A stretch of DNA of 64,000 bases from Streptomyces sp. NBC_00691 (GCF_036226665.1 NZ_CP109007.1:4566501-4630500); one strand, 5' to 3'. Shown: positions 24,742 through 33,195, counted from the first letter of the stretch. Numbers and translations are program-made. Notes: generated from the letters alone by a model not told the origin.

Positions 24742-26079
24742 TTGAGTACGGGACCCGGAGCAGACTCCGCACCCGTCCACAAACCCACCCTCGACACCCG
24801 CGGGCGGGGGGAAACCTTCTCCTCGCTCAGGATCCGTAACTACCGGCTGTTCTTCACCGGCGCGATCGTCTCCAACACCGGTACATGGATGGCCCGCATC
24901 ACCCAGGACTGGCTGGTCCTGAGCCTCACCGGCTCGGCCGCCGCCGTCGGTGTCACCACGGCCCTGCAGTTCCTGCCGATGCTGCTCTTCGGCCTCTACG
25001 GCGGAGTCATCGCCGACCGCTACCCGAAGCGGCGCCTGCTGCTCGTCAGCCAGGCAGCCCTCGGCCTCTGCGGCATCGCACTCGCCGTCCTCACGCTCTC
25101 CGGCAGCATCCAGGTCTGGCACGTCTACCTGATCGCCTTCCTCCTCGGCATGGTGACCGTCGTCGACAACCCGGCCCGGCAGTCCTTCGTCTCCGAGATG
25201 GTCGGCCCCGACCACCTGCGCAACGCCGTCTCCCTGAACTCGGCGAACTTCCAGTCCGCGCGGCTCGTCGGCCCCGCCGTCGCCGGTGTCCTCATCGCCG
25301 GAGTCGGCAGCGGCTGGGCCTTCCTCCTCAACGGCCTGTTCTTCCTCGCGCCCCTCACGAGCCTCCTGCTCATGCGGACGAGCGAACTCCACAAGGTGGA
25401 GCGCGCCCCGCGTGGCAAGGGCCAGCTGCGGGAGGGACTGCGCTACGTGGCCGCGCGACCGGAGCTGATCTGGCCGATCGTCCTCGTCGGCTTCATCGGC
25501 ACCTTCGGGTTCAACTTCCCGATCTGGCTCACCGCCTTCTCCGGCGACGTCTTCCACGTCGGCGCCGGCGCGTACGGCTTCCTCAACACCCTCATGGCGG
25601 CCGGCTCGCTCGTGGGCGCCCTCGCGGCGGCCCGGCGCGGCTCGACCCGGCTGCGGATGCTGGTGATCGCGGCGGGAGTCTTCGGCGTCCTGGAGATCGC
25701 GGCGGCCCTGTCGCCGACGTTCTGGCTGTTCGCACTGTTGCTCGTCCCGATCGGCATGATCGGTCTCACGGTCAACATCACCGCGAACTCGGCCGTCCAG
25801 ATGGCGACGGACCCGGCCATGCGGGGCCGGGTGATGAGCCTCTACATGATGGTCTTCGCCGGCGGTACGCCGATCGGCGCGCCGCTCCTCGGCTGGGTCA
25901 CCGACACGTACGGCGCCCGCGTCGGCTTCGCGACGGGCGGCGTGATCTCGCTGGCCGCGGCGGTCGTCGTGGGCCTCGTCCTGGCGAAGGTCGGCGGCCT
26001 GAAGGTTGCCTGGGCCTGGCGTCACGGGCACCCTCAGGTGCGCTTCGTGGCACGGGAGCGGCTGGCGACCGCGGCCTAG
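24742..26079 (+). CDS. MFS transporter, enterobactin-exporter/MFS_3-like
   Basis: A 445-residue major facilitator protein with about 12 hydrophobic segments. It begins with TTG at 24742, nine bases after a strong AAGGAGG ribosome site, which decides the start. The N-terminal FSSLRIRNYRLFFTGAIVSNTGTWMARITQDWLVL is typical of the MFS_3 (EntS-like) group, as are YGGVIADRYPKRRLLL and the membrane loop VDNPARQSFVSEMVG. It probably exports a small hydrophobic compound. It is cotranscribed with the upstream marR gene. Confidence 0.92.
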   Translation: MSTGPGADSAPVHKPTLDTRGRGETFSSLRIRNYRLFFTGAIVSNTGTWMARITQDWLVLSLTGSAAAVGVTTALQFLPMLLFGLYGGVIADRYPKRRLLLVSQAALGLCGIALAVLTLSGSIQVWHVYLIAFLLGMVTVVDNPARQSFVSEMVGPDHLRNAVSLNSANFQSARLVGPAVAGVLIAGVGSGWAFLLNGLFFLAPLTSLLLMRTSELHKVERAPRGKGQLREGLRYVAARPELIWPIVLVGFIGTFGFNFPIWLTAFSGDVFHVGAGAYGFLNTLMAAGSLVGALAAARRGSTRLRMLVIAAGVFGVLEIAAALSPTFWLFALLLVPIGMIGLTVNITANSAVQMATDPAMRGRVMSLYMMVFAGGTPIGAPLLGWVTDTYGARVGFATGGVISLAAAVVVGLVLAKVGGLKVAWAWRHGHPQVRFVARERLATAA

Positions 26080-26084
26080 GCCTT

Positions 26085-26148
26085 GGGCGGGCGGCGGGCG
26101 GCGGGCGGCGGGCTGGGGGCCGGGGCACCCCTCCCCAGCCCCGGCCCC
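26085..26148. terminator. 7-base tandem repeat and long hairpin between convergent genes
   Basis: GGGCGGC-type units repeat about four times (26085-26113). They are followed by 11-base arms GGGGCCGGGGC (26116-26126) and GCCCCGGCCCC (26138-26148) around an 11-base loop. The site serves genes ending at 26079 and 26173. Confidence 0.65.
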
Positions 26149-26172
26149 TCCCGCCGTCGTCCTCGGCCGGTC

Positions 26173-26679
26173 TCAGACCCGCTTTTCCAGGACCTGGCCC
26201 GCCCAGTCGCCGACCAGGAACGTGTCGGTCGGGGTGAAGCCCTGGCCCTCGTAGTACGCGACGAGCCGGCCCTCGCTGCCCGCGAAGCAGTCCACCCGCA
26301 GCAGCGACACCCCCTGCCGCCGCGTCTCCTCCACCGCGTGGGCGAGCAGCGCCGCGCCCACCCCGTGGCCGTGGAACCGCGCGTCGGTCGCGAGCAGCCG
26401 TACGTACACCTCGGGCTCGTCCGCCGGTGCGATGTGCTGCCCGGGGAACGGGGTCAGCGTCATCGTCCCCGCCGGTACGCCGTCGATCTCGGCGATCCAG
26501 GGATCACCCTCGGCCATCGTGTCCTCGACCTGCTTGACCGCCTTGGGGCGGGCGGAGAACGACTCGGTGCCCCACTGCGCGGTGATTCCCTTGCCGTTGA
26601 GCCACACCACGGCGCTGTCGAGGACGCCGAGTATCGCGGGGAGGTCCTCCACCCCGCCCTTCCTGAGGGAGATCTTCAT
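26173..26679 (-). CDS. GNAT-family N-acetyltransferase
   Basis: A 168-residue acetyltransferase. The N terminus KISLRKGGVEDLPAILGVLDSA is the first GNAT strand and helix. EVYVRLLATDARFHGHGVGAALL (about residues 91-113) contains the acetyl-CoA pyrophosphate loop (Q/RxxGxG/A variant HGHGVG). RLVAYYEGQGF is the C-terminal motif. The acceptor substrate is unknown. The ATG at 26677-26679 is only 33 bases from the divergent thpR start, so the two promoters must overlap and one or both transcripts may have very short leaders. Confidence 0.87.
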   Translation of the reverse strand: MKISLRKGGVEDLPAILGVLDSAVVWLNGKGITAQWGTESFSARPKAVKQVEDTMAEGDPWIAEIDGVPAGTMTLTPFPGQHIAPADEPEVYVRLLATDARFHGHGVGAALLAHAVEETRRQGVSLLRVDCFAGSEGRLVAYYEGQGFTPTDTFLVGDWAGQVLEKRV

Positions 26680-26712
26680 GCCGCAGAGGCTAACCGCTGC
26701 CACACTCGCCCC

Positions 26713-27297
26713 ATGAGGCTCTTCGCCGCCGTCCTGCCACCGCGCGAGCGGCTGGACGAGCTCGCACACGTCGTCGACCGGCTCCACCGGCTGCCCGGTG
26801 CGGACGGGCTCCGCTGGACCTCGCAGCCCGGCTGGCACCTCACGCTCGCGTTCATGGGGGAGGTCGACGAGGAGCTGCTGCCCGAGCTGCGCGTCCGGCT
26901 CGCCCGTGCCGCGCACCGCACCCCGTCCTTCTCCCTGCGGCTCCACGGCGGTGGGCACTTCGGGAGGCGCGCCCTGTGGGCGGGGATCGCCGGGGACCTG
27001 GACGAGCTGCGGCTGCTCGCCGAGCGCGCGGACGCCGCCGCGCGCCGGGCCGGGGTCGCGATGGACGAGCACCGTCGCTACCAGGCGCATCTGACGGTCG
27101 CCCGCGCGCGGGGCGACGCGGCGGATCTCCATCCCTTCCTCGACGAGCTCGGCACCTTCGAGGGCTCTCGCTGGGAGGCGGGCGAGCTGGTCCTGGTGCG
27201 TTCGAACCTGCCGGTCAGCGGGGTGCGGGGGGAGCAGCCCCGGTACGAGACGGTCGACGGCTGGGCGCTGGGCGGGCGGCCGGAGGGAGCGGGGTGA
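26713..27297 (+). CDS. thpR: RNA 2',3'-cyclic phosphodiesterase (2H family)
   Basis: A 194-residue two-histidine phosphoesterase (LigT/ThpR family), which opens 2',3'-cyclic phosphate RNA ends. Both catalytic tetrapeptides are present: HLTL in GWHLTLAFMGEV near residue 43, and HLTV in YQAHLTVAR near residue 127. The N-terminal MRLFAAVLPP is also diagnostic. The physiological substrate in bacteria is not settled. It begins at the ATG at 26713, divergent from the GNAT gene. Confidence 0.93.
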   Translation: MRLFAAVLPPRERLDELAHVVDRLHRLPGADGLRWTSQPGWHLTLAFMGEVDEELLPELRVRLARAAHRTPSFSLRLHGGGHFGRRALWAGIAGDLDELRLLAERADAAARRAGVAMDEHRRYQAHLTVARARGDAADLHPFLDELGTFEGSRWEAGELVLVRSNLPVSGVRGEQPRYETVDGWALGGRPEGAG

Positions 27298-27330
27298 GGA
27301 CGGCGGCGGACGGCCGGGTAACCTCGAAGC

Positions 27331-27420
27331 GTGGATCCGAAAACCCGTAATCGCATCATGGCCGGCGTGCTCGTACTGATGTTCGCGATCATCGCGCTGG
27401 CATCCGTGTCGGGTCAGTAG
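27331..27420 (+). CDS. 29-residue single-helix membrane peptide
   Basis: A short frame from GTG 27331 to TAG 27418-27420 encodes a basic N terminus (DPKTRNR) followed by one hydrophobic helix of about 19 residues (IMAGVLVLMFAIIALASV) and a short SGQ tail. The layout is that of a small single-pass membrane protein with cytoplasmic N terminus. I recall similar 29-30 residue proteins in other Streptomyces, but this must be checked. No strong ribosome site: a weak GAAGC precedes the GTG. Function is unknown. Confidence 0.6.
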   Translation: MDPKTRNRIMAGVLVLMFAIIALASVSGQ

Positions 27421-27471
27421 CCGCCGGCGCCCGTCCCGCGCGCGCGTCTGCCACCCCGTGGGAACCCTCTT

Positions 27472-27491
27472 GCTTCGAGCGCACTCGAAGC
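27472..27491. promoter_or_regulatory. Perfect palindrome upstream of aldo/keto reductase gene
   Basis: GCTTCGAG-CGCA-CTCGAAGC has 8-base perfect arms and a 4-base loop, and ends 16 bases before the aldo/keto reductase ATG. It could be an operator for that gene or a terminator for the small upstream peptide gene. Confidence 0.5.
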
Positions 27492-27507
27492 AGTTGGCTT
27501 GGCGTTC

Positions 27508-28497
27508 ATGGAGTACACGCAGCTCGGACGCACCGGACTCAAGGTCAGCCGACTCGTCCTCGGGACGATGAACTTCGGACCCCAGACGGACGAAGCCACC
27601 AGCCACGCCATCATGGACACGGCGCTGGACGCGGGGCTCAACTTCTTCGACACCGCCAACGTGTACGGCTGGGGTGAGAACAAGGGCCGGACTGAGGAGA
27701 TCCTCGGCTCCTGGTTCGCGAAGGGCGACGGCCGCCGCGACCGTACCGTTCTCGCCACCAAGGTGTACGGGAACATGGGCGCCGACGGCGAGGCCTGGCC
27801 CAACCACGACAAGCTCTCCGCGGTGAACATCCGCCGCGCGGTCGAGGCCAGCCTCAAGCGCCTCGGCACGGACTACATCGACCTCTACCAGTTCCACCAC
27901 ATCGACCGCTCGACCCCCTTCGAGGAGATCTGGCAGGCGGTCGACGTCCTCGTCCAGCAGGGCAAGATCCTCTACGCCGGATCCTCCAACTTCCCCGGCT
28001 ACAAGATCGCCCAGGCCAACGAGACGGCCGCCCGGCGCGGCTCGGTGGGTCTCGTCAGCGAGCAGTGCCTCTACAACCTCTTCGAGCGGCGTGCGGAGAT
28101 GGAGGTCATCCCGGCCGCGCAGGAGTACGGCCTCGGGGTCATTCCCTGGTCGCCGCTGCACGGCGGTCTGCTCGGCGGCGTCCTGAGGAAGGAGGCCGAG
28201 GGCAAGCGGCGTACGGAGGGCCGCGCGGCGGCCACCCTCGCCGACCCGTCGTCCCGCGCGCAGCTCCAGGCCTACGAGGACCTGCTGGACAAGCACGGCC
28301 TGGAGCCGGGAGAGGCGGCCCTCGCGTGGCTGCTCACCCGGCCGGGCGTGACGGGCCCGATCGTCGGTCCGCGGACGCCGGAGCAGCTGACGAGCGCGCT
28401 GCGCGCCCTGGAACTCGAGCTGAGCGATGAGGTCCTGGCGGGCCTCGACGAGATCTTCCCGGGCCCGGGGCCGTCGCCGGAGGCCTTCGCCTGGTAG
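27508..28497 (+). CDS. Aldo/keto reductase
   Basis: A 329-residue NADPH-dependent oxidoreductase with a TIM-barrel fold. The catalytic tetrad is visible: Asp in FFDTANVYGWGE (near residue 49) with Tyr in the same motif, Lys in LATKVYG (near 87), and His in YQFHHID (near 131). The C-terminal cofactor region GPIVGPRTPEQL matches the family. It is similar to AKR11/YhdN-type general stress reductases. The ATG at 27508 is preferred; an in-frame TTG at 27499 would add three residues. It converges on a MarR gene. Confidence 0.93.
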   Translation: MEYTQLGRTGLKVSRLVLGTMNFGPQTDEATSHAIMDTALDAGLNFFDTANVYGWGENKGRTEEILGSWFAKGDGRRDRTVLATKVYGNMGADGEAWPNHDKLSAVNIRRAVEASLKRLGTDYIDLYQFHHIDRSTPFEEIWQAVDVLVQQGKILYAGSSNFPGYKIAQANETAARRGSVGLVSEQCLYNLFERRAEMEVIPAAQEYGLGVIPWSPLHGGLLGGVLRKEAEGKRRTEGRAAATLADPSSRAQLQAYEDLLDKHGLEPGEAALAWLLTRPGVTGPIVGPRTPEQLTSALRALELELSDEVLAGLDEIFPGPGPSPEAFAW

Positions 28498-28512
28498 GCG
28501 TCTCCCGCTGAC

Positions 28513-28526
28513 GCCCCCTAGGGGGC
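28513..28526. terminator. GCCCCC-TA-GGGGGC hairpin between AKR and MarR genes
   Basis: A short perfect stem in the 20-base gap between convergent genes; it overlaps the MarR stop codon. Possibly a bidirectional terminator. Confidence 0.4.
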
Positions 28527-29063
28527 GCCGAGCCAGCTGGTGGCGTCCAGGCGGAACGCCGTCTCCGCTGGGACGACGTTCCGCAGGGCCGCCTCCAGGT
28601 CCCGGACGCGGTCGGCGCCGAGGGCCGCCGCCCATTCCGCCCGCAGTTCGTCGAAGATCGCCGCGGAGCGGGCGAGGGCGGCGTACCCGCGTGGCGTGAG
28701 GTGGACGAGTTTGCGGCGGGCGTCGGTGGGGTCGTCGGCGCGTTCGGCGTAGCCGAGGGCGAGGAGCCGGTCGACGGTCTTGCCGGCGGCCTGCTTGGAG
28801 ACGCCGAGGCGCCGCCCGATCTCGCTGGCGGTGGCGCCCCGCGCGCCGATGGCCTGCATGGCGAAGCCGTGGGCGGGGCGCAGGTCGGGGTGGCCTTCGG
28901 TGGCGAGCCGGTCGTGGAGGCGGTCGATGAGGGTGCGGAAGCCGCCGAAGAGGAGCAGGGGGAGTTCGTAGCCCCTGCCGCCCCCGATCTCTCCGTCGCC
29001 GTTGTCCCCGTTGCCAATATCGACAACCTGGTTTACGTTTTCTCCCGACACATGGTCAACCAT
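28518..29063 (-). CDS. MarR-family transcriptional regulator
   Basis: A 181-residue winged-helix regulator. The recognition region ATASEIGRRLGVSKQAAGKTVDRLLALGYAERA spans about residues 77-109, and the wing DDPTDARRKLVHLTPRG follows. The N-terminal ~25 residues are an unusual Gly/Asp/Asn-rich extension (GNGDNGDGEIGGG). It is divergent from an AhpD-like gene, and a palindrome overlapping its start codon fits autorepression. The likely target is the AhpD-like gene, possibly in a redox or xenobiotic response. Confidence 0.87.
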   Translation of the reverse strand: MVDHVSGENVNQVVDIGNGDNGDGEIGGGRGYELPLLLFGGFRTLIDRLHDRLATEGHPDLRPAHGFAMQAIGARGATASEIGRRLGVSKQAAGKTVDRLLALGYAERADDPTDARRKLVHLTPRGYAALARSAAIFDELRAEWAAALGADRVRDLEAALRNVVPAETAFRLDATSWLGAP

Positions 29064-29065
29064 GT
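29050..29065. promoter_or_regulatory. Palindromic operator candidate overlapping the marR start codon
   Basis: ACATGGT-CA-ACCATGT is a perfect 7-base-arm palindrome that includes the marR ATG (29061-29063). A second inverted pair, ATCGACAA (29019-29026) and TTGTCGAT (29065-29072), flanks it. This fits MarR binding in the divergent promoter. Confidence 0.5.
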
Positions 29066-29143
29066 TGTCGATTCTACCCGGCCAGGCCGTGCGCCCGCCT
29101 GCCCGCCTGTCCGCTCACCCGCCCGTCCGACCTTGGAGAAGCC

Positions 29144-29557
29144 TTGTCCGTCGACATGCCCGCCCGTACCGCCAACGCCGTCGCCCTCCTCAAGGAGTCG
29201 CCCGAGACCCTCGACGGCTTCCTGAAGCTCAGTCAGACCTTCGAGTCCACCACCCTCGACCCGCACTCCCGCGAGACGGTCGTCCTGACCGTCGCCGAAC
29301 GCAACCAGTGCCATCTCTGCGTCGACATGCACGAGGCCAAGATGGCCGCCCTCGGGCCCGCGCCCGACGCCGGACGGCTCGCCGCGATCCGTCGGTTCAC
29401 CCTCCGGGTGCTCGCCTCCGCGGGCGCGGTGAGCGACGCGGAGCTGGCCGACTTCGAGGCCGCGGGCTACACCCGCCGCAACGCCCTGGAGGTCGTCCTC
29501 GGCATCGGCGCGTACACGCTCTCCACCTTCGCGAACCGGCTCACCAGGGCGTCGTGA
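29144..29557 (+). CDS. Carboxymuconolactone decarboxylase/AhpD-like protein
   Basis: A 137-residue AhpD-fold protein. The redox-active CxxC with following His is present as NQCHLCVDMHEAK near residues 62-74, matching alkylhydroperoxidase AhpD-like enzymes. The rest (HSRETVVLTVAERN, ARRNALEVVLGIGAYT-type helix) fits the family. It starts at TTG 29144 with GGAGAAG just upstream; the internal ATG at 29156 is an alternative. It is divergent from a MarR regulator that probably controls it. Confidence 0.88.
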   Translation: MSVDMPARTANAVALLKESPETLDGFLKLSQTFESTTLDPHSRETVVLTVAERNQCHLCVDMHEAKMAALGPAPDAGRLAAIRRFTLRVLASAGAVSDAELADFEAAGYTRRNALEVVLGIGAYTLSTFANRLTRAS

Positions 29558-29643
29558 AATGCCCTCCAAGCCCCTTAGGAATCAGGTGAGTTGAGCTCTA
29601 CGCTGATGCTCCGTCACGCGGGGGACACCAGGGGGAGCGAACC

Positions 29644-30342
29644 ATGGACACGCAGCGCGTACTGCCACGCGAGTACCGGATCAGATCCGGCCGGCTGGCC
29701 GCCGTCTACCTCGCGGCGGGCGTCGGACTGCCCACCGCGGGGCTGCCGATCTGGACCGAGGAGGACATCCCCGGCTGGGTCAGGACCCTTGGCACCCTGC
29801 TGCTGCTCGCCCTCCTCGGCTGGCTCGTCCTCGCGGCCCGGAGCAGCTCCACCTCCGCCGACCTCAAGGGCATCCGGGTCCGCGGCATGGTCAGGAGCCG
29901 GCGGCTCGCCTGGGAGGACATCCACGATCTCCGAGCCGTACCCAACCCGAGCGCGGCCATGGGCCAGGGGCAGCCGCGGATCATCTCCTACATGTACGGG
30001 CGCGACGGGCGCCGCGTCCAGCTCATGTACCTGGACGACAACCACGTCGCCGTCGACCGTGAGATCGCCGCGCTGCGGGTCGCGTGGGAGAGGCACCGCG
30101 GGGACGGCTGGTCGCCGAACGCCGCGGCCGACCGGCGGATCGACAGCCGGTCCCGCCGTGAGGGTTCGCTCCTGCGCGCGCTGTCCTGGGCCCTCATGTC
30201 GGTCCTCGCCGCCGTCGTCCTCTTCCTCGTCCTGCTGTTCACGGACAGCGACGCCATGAGCCCCGAGTGGATCCTGATCATCCCGGTGGTCGTCTTCCTC
30301 GTCGTCTGGATCGGATCCAGCCTCCGCGGCCGGAATCAGTAG
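29644..30342 (+). CDS. PH-domain-like membrane protein
   Basis: A 232-residue protein with two hydrophobic segments near the N terminus (about residues 18-33 and 48-66), a middle domain from SADLKGIRVRGMVRSRRLAWEDIHDLRAV resembling bacterial PH-like domains, and two more transmembrane segments near residues 180-200 and 207-225. AGGGGGAGC precedes the ATG, which supports the start. The last 7 bases overlap the end of the convergent SGNH hydrolase gene. Function is unknown. Confidence 0.75.
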   Translation: MDTQRVLPREYRIRSGRLAAVYLAAGVGLPTAGLPIWTEEDIPGWVRTLGTLLLLALLGWLVLAARSSSTSADLKGIRVRGMVRSRRLAWEDIHDLRAVPNPSAAMGQGQPRIISYMYGRDGRRVQLMYLDDNHVAVDREIAALRVAWERHRGDGWSPNAAADRRIDSRSRREGSLLRALSWALMSVLAAVVLFLVLLFTDSDAMSPEWILIIPVVVFLVVWIGSSLRGRNQ

Positions 30343-31022
30343 CGGTACGGGCCGCCCAGGCCCCATGCCTGGTGCATCGCGTCGGCGAAGGCGGCCGCCA
30401 GCTTGTGCTCGCCCGAGGGGCCCGGGTGGGTGCCGTCATAGGTGTCCGTGTCGAGGTCGTACGACTCCGGCACAGCCGCCAGGAGAAGGGGCGAGGCCGC
30501 CGTGTCCAGGTCGGCGACCGCCTTCGCGAGCAGCTCGTTGAAGCGGGCGCACTCGCCGGCGAAGGGCGCGTCGTACCCGGCGCGCACGTTGGGGATGACG
30601 GGCAGGAGGACGGCGCGGACGCGCGGGTTCGCGGCGCGGGCCGTCGCGACGAACGCCCGGACGTTCTCCTCGGTCTGCTCGCTGTTGGTGTAGAAGCCGA
30701 GGTCGATCAGACCGAGCGAGATCAGCAGCACGTCGGCCCCGGTCGCCGTGACCGTGTCGCCGATCACGGGTGCCATGTGCAGCCAGCCCTCGCCCCAGCC
30801 GGCCAGATGACGCCGGGCGGGGGCGGGGTAGGCCGGGTCGGCGTACGTCTCCGAGGCCGGTGCGTCGGCGGCGGGGTCGTACAGCGTGGTGCGGGGGCCG
30901 ACGATCTCGTACCCGCCGGGCAGAGTGGACTCCAGGTGCCGCCACATGCGGTACCGCCAGGTCCAGTCGCCGGCGCGTCCGATGGTCATGCTGTCGCCGA
31001 CGAACAGAAAACGCATGGTCAT
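30336..31022 (-). CDS. SGNH/GDSL hydrolase
   Basis: A 228-residue cytoplasmic-looking esterase/lipase of the SGNH fold. Block I is FVGDSMTIG near residues 6-14 with the nucleophile Ser. Block III is represented by LISLGLIDLGF with Gly/Asn-type positions, and block V is YDGTHPGPSGEHKLA near residue 203 with the catalytic Asp and His. No signal peptide is present. The start is ATG at 31020-31022 or, two codons later, 31014-31016. The substrate is unknown. Confidence 0.87.
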   Translation of the reverse strand: MTMRFLFVGDSMTIGRAGDWTWRYRMWRHLESTLPGGYEIVGPRTTLYDPAADAPASETYADPAYPAPARRHLAGWGEGWLHMAPVIGDTVTATGADVLLISLGLIDLGFYTNSEQTEENVRAFVATARAANPRVRAVLLPVIPNVRAGYDAPFAGECARFNELLAKAVADLDTAASPLLLAAVPESYDLDTDTYDGTHPGPSGEHKLAAAFADAMHQAWGLGGPYRY

Positions 31023-31110
31023 ATCATCGCGGACGCCGTCCCGGGCCTGCGACGTGATCCGGGACACGGGACGCCCGGCCCACGGAGGCCGGCCCGCCCC
31101 CACGACGCCC

Positions 31111-31959
31111 CTACGCCAGGAAGTCGCCGACCGCCCCCGCGAACCCCTCCGCGTCGTCGTGCCACGGGAAGTGCCCCGCCCCGTCCAGGACGACGAAGGC
31201 CGCCTTCGGGAACAGCTCCGCGTACGCGGCCGCCGTCGGGACCGGGGTGTTCACGTCCCCCTCCCCGGCCACCACGAGCACCGGCCGCGCGAAGTCCGCG
31301 AACACCGCGCGCGTCGCCTCCGGGAGGAAGGCCCCCTCGCTCGCGAAGACGCCCGCGCCCTCCCCGTTCCGCTGACTCTCCCCGGCGGCGTGCCGCTCCC
31401 GCGCGGCCTCGTCCCACGTCCCGTGGAAGAACGGCGCCACGGCCTGGAAGCTCTCGCCGGTCCCGCGCCCCGCCGTGACCTCTTCGAGCGCCGCGTACGC
31501 CGGGCCGAACCACGGCTCGTCCCGCCGCAGCCGCGCCGCCGCGAGCCGCTCCTCCGGCGCCGTGTCGAGCCCGACGGCCGCCGTGCCCGGGGTGACGAGC
31601 ACGAGCCGGCCCACCCGCCCGGGGTGACGGGTCACGTACAGGGCGGCCAGGTTCGCCCCCGCCGAGTGCCCGAGGACATCGACGGTGTCGAGCCCGAGGT
31701 GCTCGCGCAGCGCCTCCACGTCCTCGACGAGCCGGTCGCAGCGGTACGAGGAGGAGTCGTCCGGCACGGCCGACGCGCCCGTCCCCCGGAGGTCGAGCCG
31801 GATCAGCCGCCGGTGCGCGGTCAGTCCGCCGAGGTCGCCGAGATAGGCGGAGTCCTGGAACGGACCGCCGGGGAGACAGAGGAGCGGCGCGCCGGAGCCG
31901 GACACATGGAAGGCGAGTGTCGTGCCGTCGGGCGCGGAGAAGGTCTGCGGGGTGGGCAT
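31111..31959 (-). CDS. Alpha/beta hydrolase (proline iminopeptidase-like)
   Basis: A 282-residue alpha/beta hydrolase. The oxyanion region LCLPGGPFQDSAYL is near residue 30, the nucleophile elbow GHSAG near residue 99, the acid region VVAGEGDVNTPVP near 227, and the catalytic His in DGAGHFPWHD near 260. The PGGPG-like motif and the cap suggest the proline iminopeptidase/epoxide-hydrolase group. The ATG at 31957-31959 gives the natural MPTPQTF start; an upstream ATG at 31995 is less likely. It is divergent from the secreted protein gene at 32090. Confidence 0.87.
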   Translation of the reverse strand: MPTPQTFSAPDGTTLAFHVSGSGAPLLCLPGGPFQDSAYLGDLGGLTAHRRLIRLDLRGTGASAVPDDSSSYRCDRLVEDVEALREHLGLDTVDVLGHSAGANLAALYVTRHPGRVGRLVLVTPGTAAVGLDTAPEERLAAARLRRDEPWFGPAYAALEEVTAGRGTGESFQAVAPFFHGTWDEAARERHAAGESQRNGEGAGVFASEGAFLPEATRAVFADFARPVLVVAGEGDVNTPVPTAAAYAELFPKAAFVVLDGAGHFPWHDDAEGFAGAVGDFLA

Positions 31960-32089
31960 GAGCGCGACCCTGGCAGTCGCGGAGATGCTGGTCAAGCGGG
32001 TTTCGCCGCCAGGCGGCGCGGGAGGTCACCGGGTGACGGACGATCTTCCCGTCAGGTGTCCGGGGCCGCGTCGTGGCAGGCTGGGGGGC

Positions 32090-33085
32090 ATGCGATCTGC
32101 TCTGTGCGCCCTCGGCGCGGCGGCGGCCCTGGTACTGCTCCCGGCCGGCCATGCCCGTGCCGAAGGACAGGAGCCGGACCGGGACTTCACCATCGAGGAC
32201 TCCCGTGTCACCGAGTCCAGCGGCCTCGCCGCGAGCCGGGCCCACCCCGGGATCTACTGGACGCACAACGACCAGGACGCCCCCCTGATCTACGGCATCG
32301 ACTCCCGCACGGGAAAGACGGTCGCGACCCTCACCATGCAGGGCGTCGGCACCCCCCGGGACATGGAGGCGATCGCGGTCGGCCCGGACGGCGACATCTA
32401 CGTCGGCGACATCGGCGACAACCTGGACGGCTCCTGGGACCACGTCTGGATCTACCGCTTCCCCGAGCCGAAGGTCCTCAAGGACCAGAAGGTGGCGGCC
32501 AGGCAGTACGTCGTGAAGTACGCCGACGGGGCGCGCAACGCCGAGGCGCTGATGGTCCACTCGAAGACCGGCCGGGTGTACATCGCGAGCAAGAACGAGG
32601 ACGGCGGCGGTCTGTACGAGGGCCCCGAGCGGCTCTCCTCGTCCGGGACGAACACCTTCCGGCGGGTCGGCGAGGTCCCGTGGGTGACCGACGGCGCCTT
32701 CTCGCCGGACGGCGGCCACCTGGTCCTGCGCGGCTACCTCATGGCGCGCGAGTACGCGTGGAAGGACGGCCGGCTCGGCGACGGGGGCACGTCGATCGGA
32801 GCCCCGTTCCAGGGCCAGGCGGAATCGGTGACGTACACGACGGACGGCTCCGCGTTCATGCTCGGCTCCGAGGGCCAGAAGAGCCGTGTGGTGCGGCTGG
32901 AGCGGCAGGACGCCGGACGCTCCTCGCAGAAGCCGGGGAGCAGCCCGGACACCCCGGGTGCGCCGCAGTCCCCGCAGTCCCCGTCGGCCGACGGCGAGAA
33001 GGGGAACGTCACGGTCGGCTTCCTGGTCCTGGCGGGCGCGTTCGTCGTCGTCTTCGGCATCAAGCGACTGCTGCGGCGGGACTGA
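32090..33085 (+). CDS. Secreted, C-terminally membrane-anchored beta-propeller-like protein
   Basis: A 331-residue exported protein. Residues 1-24 are a signal peptide ending in an AxA-type site (GHARA). The body has repeated propeller-like stretches such as YWTHNDQDAPLIYGID, AIAVGPDGDIYVGDIGDN and GAFSPDGGHLVLRGY. A Pro/Ser/Gln-rich linker (about 282-302) follows, then a C-terminal helix NVTVGFLVLAGAFVVVFGIKRLLRR that should anchor it in the membrane. GGGGGG before the ATG is a good ribosome site. A strong terminator follows. The ligand or activity is unknown. Confidence 0.82.
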   Translation: MRSALCALGAAAALVLLPAGHARAEGQEPDRDFTIEDSRVTESSGLAASRAHPGIYWTHNDQDAPLIYGIDSRTGKTVATLTMQGVGTPRDMEAIAVGPDGDIYVGDIGDNLDGSWDHVWIYRFPEPKVLKDQKVAARQYVVKYADGARNAEALMVHSKTGRVYIASKNEDGGGLYEGPERLSSSGTNTFRRVGEVPWVTDGAFSPDGGHLVLRGYLMAREYAWKDGRLGDGGTSIGAPFQGQAESVTYTTDGSAFMLGSEGQKSRVVRLERQDAGRSSQKPGSSPDTPGAPQSPQSPSADGEKGNVTVGFLVLAGAFVVVFGIKRLLRRD

Positions 33086-33110
33086 CACGGGGCCGCACCC
33101 CGCACACGCC

Positions 33111-33150
33111 GAAGGGCCCGGTACCGGATGTCTCCGGTACCGGGCCCTTC
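33111..33150. terminator. Strong bidirectional hairpin terminator
   Basis: Perfect 18-base arms, starting GAAGGGCCCGGTACCGGA, around a TGTC loop, between convergent genes ending at 33085 and 33196. This is one of the most stable hairpins in the window. Confidence 0.9.
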
Positions 33151-33195
33151 GTCCGTGTCGCGTGCGCCTCGCACGGAGAGGTCACACGGTGCGTG

